Below, piece after piece: positions 15,261 to 23,123 of a stretch of 64,000 nt of DNA. Position numbers and translations under genes: made by a program. The stretch is from Thermodesulfobium narugense DSM 14796 (GTDB lineage Bacteria; Thermodesulfobiota; Thermodesulfobiia; Thermodesulfobiales; Thermodesulfobiaceae): NCBI RefSeq assembly GCF_000212395.1, contig NC_015499.1:1075001-1139000 (forward strand), in the 5' to 3' direction. Position 1 is the stretch's first letter. Each line of letters begins with the position of its first letter. The notes beneath the pieces are model-generated. The model was not told where the DNA came from. It saw nothing but the letters and a program-made list of their open reading frames with translations, and did not search any database.

Positions 15261-17429
15261 TTATTTATTTTGTTCAAGAGCTTCTTTTATTAACTCAGCA
15301 ATGTGCTTTACTTTAACATTTCCGCCTTTTTTATCAATCAAACCTTTAATTTGAAGTACACAGGCCGGACATCCTGCTAGAACTATATCTGCTTTTGATT
15401 CCATTATATCCTTATGCTTCTGATCAGCTAATTCTCCTGAAATTTCTGGAAATTTTACTGAATATGAGCCAGCCATGCCGCAGCACTGATCGCAGTGTTT
15501 CATCTCCACAAAGTCTATACCAGTTCTCTTTATTATATTTCTTGGCTCTTCAAAAATACCTAAAACTCTTTTTAGATGACAGGAATCATGATATGTTACA
15601 AGTCCTTTTCCTTTTAAGGATTTTAATTTTAATTCTTTTTTCTCACATAGCTCATTGATATATGATGTATACTCCTTTATTCTCTTGCTAAACTTTACAG
15701 CAAGTTCATAGTATCTTTGGTTATCTTTCATCAACTCAGGATATCTTTCCCACATCTCTACGCCAGTTGGACAGGCCAAAACTATAAAATCTGGATTTTC
15801 TTTTTGCATAGCATCAAGATTTTGCATAGCAACCTTTTTTGCACTTTCAAGATCACCCATTAAAAACATAGGCGTACCACAACACGTCTGTTCCTGAGGA
15901 AAGTTCACTTTAAAGCCAACACAATTTAGGCTTTCAACCACAGCTTCACCAATTTCTGGATATGCAAAATCAATTAAACAACCACTAAAAAATGCAATCT
16001 TTTGCTTTTTTGTTTCTTTTTTTAATTTTAAACTCTTAAACCTTTCTCTAAAAGGTACTTCTACAATAGCTGGCAAAGATCTATCCTTTGTATATCCTGA
16101 CAAAAACATAGGTAAGTTTCTAATAAATGCCCCGTTCTTAAAAGGTTTTTGGGCAAGACTTGCCATTCTTAACATGCTATGGAAAAGCTGTCTATTTGAC
16201 ATTATATTCTGAAATACTACCTTGGGCAGTACAGGCAAACCTGCCTTTTTCACACTCCTTTTTCTCATCTCTACTATGAGCTCAGGAATATTTATCTTTC
16301 CCGCACAAACTTCAGTACATCTGCCACAAGTAAGACAAAGCTCTTGAATCTGATCTGCAGTATTTTTGCTGCCAATAAATGAATTGAGCAAAGCTCCAAT
16401 TCCACCACTATAAACATGACCGTACACATGACCGCCCAAAAGCGCATATACAGGACATACGTTCGTACAAGCAGCACACCTTATGCACTGATAAAGTTCT
16501 TTGAATACAGGGTCTTTTGCCATCTCAAGCCTTCCGTGATCTACCAAAACTATATGTAGTTCTTTCTTTTGCACTGAAAAAGATCCGTCAGGATTTTCTA
16601 CTATTGCTTCTGATGGACCAGAAATCAAGTTTACATAGCTTGTTAGAACTTGAGCTGTAGCATTTCTGGGCAAAACTCTCAAAATAGGTATAGCATCTGT
16701 CATCTTTTCTACTAATTTCTCATAACCAACCAATATCACATGAATTCTTGGCAAAGTAGCAGTAAGCCTTCCGTTTCCCTCATTAGTAACTATAAACAAA
16801 GAACCATTTTCTGCCACCGCAATGTTTGCTCCTGATATGCCCATATCAGCTTTCAAAAATTTTTCTCTAAGCTGTACTCTAGCCGTATGGACCAAAAATG
16901 GTATATCAGGCTCTATATCTTTCCCTAATTCTCTAGAAAAATAATCGGCTACTTGTTGTCTATTCAGGTGTATAGCGGGCATAACCATATGTGAGGGTTT
17001 ATGTCCAGCAATCTGAATTATCCACTCCCCTAAATCAGTCTCTTGAGACTCTATTCCTTCTTTTTTAAAAGCTTCGTTAAGTTCTACTTCTTCAGACACC
17101 ATAGATTTACTCTTTACAACCAACTTGACATCTTTTTCTTTGCAAAGTTTTATAATATAATCAATAACATCTTTGTCAGTTTTTGCACGATAAAATATAG
17201 CGCCTCTTTTCTCTGCTTCTCTTTGAAATTGATCAGCTAATTTATCTAAATTTTTAACAACATTCTTTTTAATATTTGCAACTTGTTCACGTAAATCTTC
17301 AATGTCATATCCCTCAAAAGCCTTTTCGCGTGCTGCTGGATACACTTCAGAAAAAGTTCCCAAATTTTTTCTTTGGACAGTGTCTTTTAATTTATCCTTT
17401 ATTTTAATTTTTAATTCTTTGGTAATCAT
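15261..17429 (-). CDS. Fused LutB-LutA-type Fe-S lactate oxidation protein
   Basis: This 722-residue fusion of an LUD/LutB module with a LutA-like CCG module corresponds to the fused Fe-S lactate protein found in sulfate reducers. Residues about 50-300 form the LUD domain (NIAVAENGSLFIVTNEGNGRL). Two [4Fe-4S] motifs follow: CIRCAACTNVCP and CLTCGRCTEVC. Two cysteine-rich CCG domains end the protein: GCLIDFAYPE...CCGTP and SCHLKRV...CDQCCG...GCPAC. It probably passes electrons from lactate or a related hydroxyacid with its LutC partner. The start overlaps the lutC-like stop by one base (TAATG), with a GAGGAGGAA Shine-Dalgarno inside the previous gene. Confidence 0.88.
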   Translation of the reverse strand: MITKELKIKIKDKLKDTVQRKNLGTFSEVYPAAREKAFEGYDIEDLREQVANIKKNVVKNLDKLADQFQREAEKRGAIFYRAKTDKDVIDYIIKLCKEKDVKLVVKSKSMVSEEVELNEAFKKEGIESQETDLGEWIIQIAGHKPSHMVMPAIHLNRQQVADYFSRELGKDIEPDIPFLVHTARVQLREKFLKADMGISGANIAVAENGSLFIVTNEGNGRLTATLPRIHVILVGYEKLVEKMTDAIPILRVLPRNATAQVLTSYVNLISGPSEAIVENPDGSFSVQKKELHIVLVDHGRLEMAKDPVFKELYQCIRCAACTNVCPVYALLGGHVYGHVYSGGIGALLNSFIGSKNTADQIQELCLTCGRCTEVCAGKINIPELIVEMRKRSVKKAGLPVLPKVVFQNIMSNRQLFHSMLRMASLAQKPFKNGAFIRNLPMFLSGYTKDRSLPAIVEVPFRERFKSLKLKKETKKQKIAFFSGCLIDFAYPEIGEAVVESLNCVGFKVNFPQEQTCCGTPMFLMGDLESAKKVAMQNLDAMQKENPDFIVLACPTGVEMWERYPELMKDNQRYYELAVKFSKRIKEYTSYINELCEKKELKLKSLKGKGLVTYHDSCHLKRVLGIFEEPRNIIKRTGIDFVEMKHCDQCCGMAGSYSVKFPEISGELADQKHKDIMESKADIVLAGCPACVLQIKGLIDKKGGNVKVKHIAELIKEALEQNK

Positions 17430-18010
17430 TACATTTCCTCCTCAACAAAAATCACCACTAACTTGCTTGGACCATGCACGCCAATAGTTAAAACCCTTTC
17501 AATATCTGCAGTCCTGCTAGGCCCTGTTATGAAGCTTATATGACCACTTTCAAACTTTTCCTTAAGGATTTCAAAAAGCGTTTCAAAATCCTTTACGATT
17601 CTGCCTGATCTTACAAGGGCTATATGAACGTTTGGCATTGCAGAAACCAGTCTCTTCCATACTGGATATGACCACTCTATGACAGACCCAGTTTCGGCTA
17701 AAGCGCATTCCATTTCAGAAATACCAATATCAGCAATGCTTGCCTCTTTCTTTCCACCTTCGAAAAATAAATTTATGTTCATATCTTTTGAAATCTTATC
17801 AATTTCGAGGTTATCAATTAATTCTGATTTAAAGGCAATAATATTTTTGGCGTTTTCTCTTTTAAAGATCTCATAGAAAATTTTTTTCGCATCCTTTAAA
17901 TTTGTGAGATAAACTTCAGAAGATACCGCTTCAGCTCTCCTTTTAAAATCATCAAAAGAACCTTTTTCAACTATAGCACTAAATTTTTCATCCCATAAAA
18001 CAGTCTGCAT
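17429..18010 (-). CDS. lutC: LutC/LldG family LUD domain protein
   Basis: This protein of about 193 residues, of the LutC/YkgG family, is the third component of the Fe-S lactate utilisation complex. Motifs are ADIGISEMECALAETGSV and the C-terminal FITGPSRTADIERVLTIGVHGP, which is diagnostic. ATG 18010 (MQTVLWDEKF) is chosen over the upstream TTG because GGAGGG sits five bases before it. It is the first gene of a two-gene operon with the LutB-LutA fusion. No lactate permease or D-lactate dehydrogenase is adjacent, so the substrate is assigned by family only. Confidence 0.88.
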   Translation of the reverse strand: MQTVLWDEKFSAIVEKGSFDDFKRRAEAVSSEVYLTNLKDAKKIFYEIFKRENAKNIIAFKSELIDNLEIDKISKDMNINLFFEGGKKEASIADIGISEMECALAETGSVIEWSYPVWKRLVSAMPNVHIALVRSGRIVKDFETLFEILKEKFESGHISFITGPSRTADIERVLTIGVHGPSKLVVIFVEEEM

Positions 18011-18176
18011 AAATCCCTCCAAAAACTTATTTAATATATTTTATAACCAAATTTATAGAATTGCATAATTTAAATTATTTAAAAGTTCAGAATTGTATAA
18101 CATTGGTATTCCAGTTATTTTTGCTAGATCAAATGCTATATAACTTTTAAAATTTATGATTATTTCATGTACGGTT

Positions 18177-18182
18177 TATAAT
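18177..18182 (+). promoter_or_regulatory. -10 box of a leaderless promoter
   Basis: TATAAT ends seven bases before the ATG at 18189, and no Shine-Dalgarno is visible. A weak -35-like TTTATG/TTATGA lies around 18153-18159. This placement excludes the upstream in-frame ATG at 18156 as the start. Confidence 0.65.
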
Positions 18183-18188
18183 ATTCTT

Positions 18189-19640
18189 ATGAAAATTTTT
18201 AAAAGCAATCTTATATTGATATTAATTTTAATATTTACAGATCTTTTTTCTTTTTATTTAAGTTTATTTTTAGCTTACGAAATCAGATATATACTTTTTT
18301 ATCTTTTGCCTGGAAAACTTGTTCCCATGTCATTCCCATTATCTTCTTTCATAAAAATGTGGTGGATGCCTACCATAACAATAGTTCTTATATGGACTAC
18401 AAACCTATATACAAAAAGACTACCCTTCTGGATTGAGGCCTCAAGCTTAATTAAGATTCTTACACTAAATTCAGTTTTGATATTTGCCATGGTATCTTTG
18501 GGAAAACTTCTTGATGAAGTTTCAAGAGGCGTACTTATACTTTTTTGGCTAATTAGCCTATTTTTGTTCCCTTTAATAAGGTTAGTAGTGAAATTAACTT
18601 TATTCAACTTTGACTTATTTAAAGAAAGAATACTATTTTTGGGAGCAGGAAAAACTGCAAAAGACAGCGCCTCTGGCTTAATAAGAGACAAATATCTAGG
18701 ATATTATCTTGTAGGCTTTTTAGATGATGATAGAAATAAATGGGGAAATTTGCTAGAAATATGCGGCAAAAACTATAAAGTCTTTGGTAGCATTAATCAC
18801 TTTAAAAAATTTGTGAAGAAATTGAAAATTTCTACTATTATAATAGCCATTCCATCACTTGATGCTCAATCATCTTCAAAACTTGTTGGCAAGGTGCAAT
18901 TATTAGTAAACAAGGTCATAGTAGTTCCAGATTTCAAAGGCGTTGCACTTTTAAATTCTGAATTATTAACTCTTTTTGATCAAAGATTGTTTTTAATTAG
19001 TATAAAAAACAATTTAAAATCCAAAACTAGCCAGATTGTAAAAAGAATATTTGATTTAACGTTGTGTCTAGCTTCTTCGTGGTTAATTATACCTATTATA
19101 ATTATAATAGCAATATTGATCAAAAGAGATTCAAATGGACCAATATTTTTTATTCAAGACCGCGTTGGAAAGCACGGCAAACCTTTCAAGTGTATAAAAT
19201 TTAGATCAATGGTATTAAATTCTGACGAGATATTAAACGATTATCTTAATAGATATCCAGAAAAAAAATTAGAGTGGCAAAAATTCAAAAAGATTAAGGG
19301 ATTTGACCCAAGAGTTACAAAATTTGGCAGATTTCTTAGAAAAACTTCTCTTGATGAACTTCCTCAAATTTTAAATGTCATCAAAGGTGAGATGAGCCTT
19401 GTAGGACCAAGACCATATTTGTTTTCTGAAGTTTACGAAATGCAAGACTATAAGGAAACAATACTTCTTACAGTTCCTGGCATTACAGGTCTGTGGCAAA
19501 TCTCTGGCAGAAGTGAACTTAATTTTAATGAAAGGTTAAATATTGATGTATGGTATATTTTAAATTGGTCTGTTTGGCTTGATTTAGAAATATTATTTAA
19601 AACTTTAGTAGTCGTAGTCAAAAGAGAAGGAGCATATTAA
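18189..19640 (+). CDS. Undecaprenyl-phosphate sugar phosphotransferase (WbaP/polyprenyl glycosylphosphotransferase)
   Basis: This 483-residue initiating transferase for exopolysaccharide or O-antigen synthesis moves a sugar-1-phosphate to undecaprenyl phosphate at the inner membrane. The N-terminal half has four transmembrane helices. A Rossmann-like CoA-binding segment follows (RILFLGAGKTAKDSASGLI ... GFLDDD). The C-terminal catalytic bacterial transferase domain opens with KRIFDLTLCLASSWLIIPI and contains KFRSM, FLRKTSLDELPQILNVIKGEMSLVGPRP and PGITGLWQISGRS. The ATG at 18189 follows a TATAAT by six bases, so it is probably leaderless. No other glycosyltransferases are near, which makes it an isolated gene. 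Confidence 0.9.
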   Translation: MKIFKSNLILILILIFTDLFSFYLSLFLAYEIRYILFYLLPGKLVPMSFPLSSFIKMWWMPTITIVLIWTTNLYTKRLPFWIEASSLIKILTLNSVLIFAMVSLGKLLDEVSRGVLILFWLISLFLFPLIRLVVKLTLFNFDLFKERILFLGAGKTAKDSASGLIRDKYLGYYLVGFLDDDRNKWGNLLEICGKNYKVFGSINHFKKFVKKLKISTIIIAIPSLDAQSSSKLVGKVQLLVNKVIVVPDFKGVALLNSELLTLFDQRLFLISIKNNLKSKTSQIVKRIFDLTLCLASSWLIIPIIIIIAILIKRDSNGPIFFIQDRVGKHGKPFKCIKFRSMVLNSDEILNDYLNRYPEKKLEWQKFKKIKGFDPRVTKFGRFLRKTSLDELPQILNVIKGEMSLVGPRPYLFSEVYEMQDYKETILLTVPGITGLWQISGRSELNFNERLNIDVWYILNWSVWLDLEILFKTLVVVVKREGAY

Positions 19641-19713
19641 TTATTTTTGAAATAAAAAACTTACAGTAAAAGGATAATTTTTATGTTCACAGTTAGATTC
19701 ATTAATAGTAAAA

Positions 19714-19719
19714 TATAAT
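19714..19719 (+). promoter_or_regulatory. -10 box of a leaderless promoter
   Basis: TATAAT ends seven bases before the ATG at 19726. There is no Shine-Dalgarno between them and no clear -35 at the right distance. Confidence 0.6.
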
Positions 19720-19725
19720 CTTGTT

Positions 19726-20286
19726 ATGGATCACAATGACATAGAAAAATCAGAAGAATTAAAGATTCTCCTATTAACTGTTAGCGAACTAATGTTTGCA
19801 ATAGTTGCAATTCTTGCTCTCAGATTTCTTGATCATCCAATTTATTTTAGCACTACCAAAACAGTAATTTTTATTTCTACAACTATTGGGGGTTCTCTTT
19901 TTATTCTTACATACTTTCTTAGCAGAAAATTCGACTTCATTAAGGATATGGGGAACCAAATACAATCCTTTGTATTTAAAGATATTGGGGCACTTGAAAT
20001 TTTCTATCTTGCAATGCTATCTTCATTCTGTGAAGAAATTTTTTTTAGAGGACTTTTACAAATACTTTTCGACGTTCCTTTTGCTGCCTTAGTATTTGGA
20101 TTGTTTCATATGTCAGAGTGGACTAACAAGGGCATGGCAAATGCAATGTACCTAGCATTCTTAGGACTTTGTTTTGGTCTTTTGTACAATTATACAAATA
20201 CTATCACAGCCCCCATAATAGCTCACTTTTCTGTAAAATTTTGTATTGGTATTGCAAATTACTGGCTCGACCCCAATAAGCTCTAA
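19726..20286 (+). CDS. CPBP family intramembrane metalloprotease
   Basis: This 186-residue membrane protein of the CAAX/bacteriocin-processing (CPBP, Abi) family carries the motif EEIFFRGLLQ (EExxxR), then FGLFHMSEW (FxxxH) and a last IIAHFSVKF (HxxxN-like region, with Asn replaced). These residues coordinate zinc in the family. The substrate is unknown. The gene is apparently leaderless and is convergent with, and overlaps by 4 bp, the prepilin peptidase gene on the other strand. Confidence 0.85.
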   Translation: MDHNDIEKSEELKILLLTVSELMFAIVAILALRFLDHPIYFSTTKTVIFISTTIGGSLFILTYFLSRKFDFIKDMGNQIQSFVFKDIGALEIFYLAMLSSFCEEIFFRGLLQILFDVPFAALVFGLFHMSEWTNKGMANAMYLAFLGLCFGLLYNYTNTITAPIIAHFSVKFCIGIANYWLDPNKL

Positions 20287-21020
20287 AATAAAGAAAGATA
20301 TAAACGAATGAAATAATCTCCAAAACCATACGAAAACAAACAACCCAAAACTAAAAATGGACCAAATGGTATAGGTTCACCTCTTTTAATAATGCCAAGA
20401 ATTCTAAAAATGATGCCAATTACGCTGCCAAGCAAAAACGCCGTAAACAAACCGAATAAAGAATGAAATACGCCTAAAAAACAAGACATTGACGCGGAAT
20501 ACTTTGTATCTCCTCCACCCATTCCACCATTTGTAATTATAGAAACTCCATAGAAAAGTAAAAATACGCCAGCAGCAACAGCAAGTGATTCTACAAGGTT
20601 ACCTCGAAGAGCAGCAATTCCTATAGCAGGAATCAAAGATAACAAAGAAAAAGAATCTGGAATCAAAAGAGTTTCAAGATCTGTAAAAAATATTCCGAGT
20701 GAGGCTGTAAAAAACCAGGCATGTAAAAGAAATTCCAAACTAAATCCCCAATCTAAATAACATACTAAGAAAATCATAACTTCTAAAATTTCTACTATTA
20801 GATATCTTATTGGTATAGTTTCCTTACAATAAAAGCACTTTCCACCTAAAAATATATATGACAAAATAGGAATATTCATATACCACTTTAGGAAACTGCC
20901 ACACTTAGGACATCGAGACGGTGGGCTTAGTATTGATTGTTCTCTAGGAAGTCTATAAATAAGCATGTTTAAAAAGCTACCAAACACAGCCCCGCAAATA
21001 ATAACTACAACAAAGTCCAT
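20283..21020 (-). CDS. pilD: Prepilin peptidase / N-methyltransferase (type IV leader peptidase)
   Basis: This 245-residue inner-membrane aspartic protease processes and N-methylates type IV prepilins. The cytoplasmic zinc-binding loop has two CxxC pairs, CPKCGSFLKWY and CFYCKETIPIRYLIVE. Catalytic aspartates are in FFTDLETLLIPD and GGMGGGDTKYSA. Length and order are those of bifunctional PilD/GspO. No pilin genes lie in the window. Confidence 0.92.
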   Translation of the reverse strand: MDFVVVIICGAVFGSFLNMLIYRLPREQSILSPPSRCPKCGSFLKWYMNIPILSYIFLGGKCFYCKETIPIRYLIVEILEVMIFLVCYLDWGFSLEFLLHAWFFTASLGIFFTDLETLLIPDSFSLLSLIPAIGIAALRGNLVESLAVAAGVFLLFYGVSIITNGGMGGGDTKYSASMSCFLGVFHSLFGLFTAFLLGSVIGIIFRILGIIKRGEPIPFGPFLVLGCLFSYGFGDYFIRLYLSLF

Positions 21021-21141
21021 AAATAACTGCCTCCAAAAAAGCTAAAAAAAGTCTAATTTTTCTTTAATTAGCAAAAAATATAATAAAATATTATAATTTA
21101 AAACTTAGCAAAAAATTTATATATAAATTTTAGGAGAAAAG

Positions 21142-21732
21142 ATGAAAAAATTAGCGATCATTTTATTCCCTTTACTTTTTGTATTTATTTTATCAGGTTG
21201 TAACAATACTGTAACAAAAGAAAACATCAATACGTCAGCACAATCTACAACAGAAGAAATAAGTCCAAAATCAGTTGAATTGTTTTTTCCAAGAGAAAAT
21301 GAAAATCCTGTACCAGTTTTAGTTAATCTTTACAAAAATGCAAAGAAAAAGATCGATGTAGCAATATATAGCTTTACACAACCAGAAATTTTAAAAGCAT
21401 TAACTAATGCTAAAAAAAGAGGTATTGAAGTAAGGGTGATAGTTGACAGGGAACAATCAGATAATAATGTAATGAAACACGCCATAAATACCTTGTTAAT
21501 TGATAAAATTCCTGTTAAAGTAAATATCCATACTGGACTTATGCATTTAAAAATGAGCATAATAGACGATTCTATAGCCACTACAGGAAGCTACAATTAT
21601 ACAAAATCTGCAACAGAAACTAATGATGAAATGTTTGTAGTTGTTAAGGATCCGGCTTTCGCAAAAAAGTGTGAAGACTATTTCAATAGAATGTGGAACG
21701 ACAATATAAATTTTAGAAGCCTTACCCTTTAA
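21142..21732 (+). CDS. Phospholipase D-like lipoprotein with one HKD motif
   Basis: A lipoprotein signal ends at a lipobox LSGC (residues 17-20), so the mature protein is a membrane-anchored 177-residue domain. A single PLD catalytic motif is present: HLKMSIIDDSIATTGSYNYTKSA. The short N-terminal part KIDVAIYSFTQPEILKALTNAKKRGIEVRVIVD matches nuclease-type (Nuc/EndA) PLD enzymes, which act as homodimers. It could be an envelope-associated nuclease or phosphodiesterase. The next gene, 31 bases away, also encodes an exported protein. Confidence 0.88.
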   Translation: MKKLAIILFPLLFVFILSGCNNTVTKENINTSAQSTTEEISPKSVELFFPRENENPVPVLVNLYKNAKKKIDVAIYSFTQPEILKALTNAKKRGIEVRVIVDREQSDNNVMKHAINTLLIDKIPVKVNIHTGLMHLKMSIIDDSIATTGSYNYTKSATETNDEMFVVVKDPAFAKKCEDYFNRMWNDNINFRSLTL

Positions 21733-21763
21733 TTTGCCCTACATTAAAATTTCAGGAGGAAAA

Positions 21764-22390
21764 ATGAAATTTTTAAAAATCTTTTTCATATTGTTTATTT
21801 TAACTATTATATTATCGTCAGGAAACAGCTCGTATGCTGATGTAGAGAGAGTCGTTTCTGTGCTTGACTCTATCCCACCCCAGACCTTTGTTTTACAAAT
21901 TTCAGGATATAGAATAAATGGCACCTTTCAGGTGTGGGCAACCAAAGACAAGGTTAGAGTTGATGGGCCATTTATTATTGGAGACGGAAGTGCTGTAGTA
22001 AATGTGGCAGATAATCAGTACTTTTTCAATTCTCATCTCCTTCATATAGCATACGTAATGTCAAGAGAAGACCTTGAAAAATATGCCAACAGAACTTTTA
22101 ATTATCTATTCTTCCCCACAGAAGGGAGTCAAATTGCATCATTTGCAACACCAGATGGAACTGACACTTTAAGTATTGGTCCATGTCACGTTTACACGTT
22201 TAGTAGAGAAAACTTAAATTTTACTGTCTGGGTAGAAGACTATACCTCATGGATAAGAAAAATATACATTCAGTCCCCCAAAGGAGATACAACTGTGATA
22301 ATTACTGACATCTCTGTTGGCACAGAAATTCCATCATCTACATTCAAAATTCCTTCCTGGACATATGCAATAAACGGCGTTCCAAAATAA
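21764..22390 (+). CDS. Exported LolA-like / outer-membrane lipoprotein-sorting-like protein
   Basis: ATG 21764 is chosen over 21734 because AGGAGG precedes it by a few bases and the protein then begins with a proper signal peptide (MKFLKIFFILFILTIILSSGNSSYA). The mature region of about 184 residues is beta-rich with repeated strand patterns (VLQISGYRINGTFQVWATKDKVRVDGPF) and a C-terminal IYIQSPKGDTTVIITDISVGTEIPSSTFKIPSW. That resembles LolA/LolB-fold proteins that use lipids or modify lipoproteins. Function is unassigned. It probably forms an operon with the PLD lipoprotein and ends at a strong terminator. Confidence 0.7.
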   Translation: MKFLKIFFILFILTIILSSGNSSYADVERVVSVLDSIPPQTFVLQISGYRINGTFQVWATKDKVRVDGPFIIGDGSAVVNVADNQYFFNSHLLHIAYVMSREDLEKYANRTFNYLFFPTEGSQIASFATPDGTDTLSIGPCHVYTFSRENLNFTVWVEDYTSWIRKIYIQSPKGDTTVIITDISVGTEIPSSTFKIPSWTYAINGVPK

Positions 22391-22424
22391 ACAATTCAGG
22401 GGTACTAAGCCCTGAATTGTTTTA
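22391..22424. terminator. Bidirectional terminator
   Basis: A perfect 11-bp stem, ACAATTCAGGG (22391-22401) and CCCTGAATTGT (22410-22420), with an 8-base loop is followed by TTTT. It lies between convergent genes and has an AT-rich flank on both sides, so it may serve both. Confidence 0.85.
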
Positions 22425-22431
22425 ATAAAAT

Positions 22432-23121
22432 CTATCTAATTATAATCTTTCCCACCTTTTTAAATACTTCTAATCTACTTTTCCATTCTTTCAATATATC
22501 CTTGCTATAAGGCTCAACCAAAGCTGCACTCTCATCAAGCGTTCTATCATTTCTAAAATTTTGCCAATACCACAAATTAGCTCCTTCAATTTCGAAAAGC
22601 ATTTTTGTTAAGACTTCAATACTATGAAACCTTGGAAAAATCGTAGTACGAAGTTCATAAGCTGAAGTAGTATTTTTTTCTAAAAGATAACGAATGGTAG
22701 CTTTTGCCTTCTCTCCATCTCCCTGTACCAAGTCATATCTTTCAAATGGTACCTTAAAATCAACCGCCCAAAGATCTACCAAACCCCTTCTATCCCAATC
22801 AAAAACCTTTTCAGGGAAAGAGCCATTTGTATCAATTTTAATTAAAAAGCCCATTTCCCTGACTTTTTTTATAAAATCCTCCAACTCTTTGCCATGTAGA
22901 AGTGGTTCTCCACCAGATATGACCACTGCATCTAATTTTTTTCTTCTTTTCTCAAGAAAACTTAAAATTTCATCAATATTAATAGTTTCTAAATTGTTGG
23001 GCAAAACGAGATCAAAATTATGGCAATATGGACATCTAAAATTGCATCTTTCAGTAAAAAGAACAGTAGAGAGCTTGTCAGGATAATCTATAAAAGAGAG
23101 TTTAATCCACCCTTTAAACAA
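22432..23121 (-). CDS. nrdG: Anaerobic ribonucleotide reductase activating protein (radical SAM)
   Basis: NrdG generates the glycyl radical on NrdD using S-adenosylmethionine and a [4Fe-4S] cluster. The cluster motif CNFRCPYCHN places ligands at C26, C30 and C33, and GGEPLLHG is the SAM-binding motif. The length, 229 residues, is typical of the NrdG/PflA-like type whose N-terminus reads GWIKLSFIDYPDKLSTVLFTERC. It starts two bases after the nrdD stop, so the two are cotranscribed and probably coupled. Confidence 0.93.
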   Translation of the reverse strand: MFKGWIKLSFIDYPDKLSTVLFTERCNFRCPYCHNFDLVLPNNLETINIDEILSFLEKRRKKLDAVVISGGEPLLHGKELEDFIKKVREMGFLIKIDTNGSFPEKVFDWDRRGLVDLWAVDFKVPFERYDLVQGDGEKAKATIRYLLEKNTTSAYELRTTIFPRFHSIEVLTKMLFEIEGANLWYWQNFRNDRTLDESAALVEPYSKDILKEWKSRLEVFKKVGKIIIR

Positions 23122-23123
23122 AT

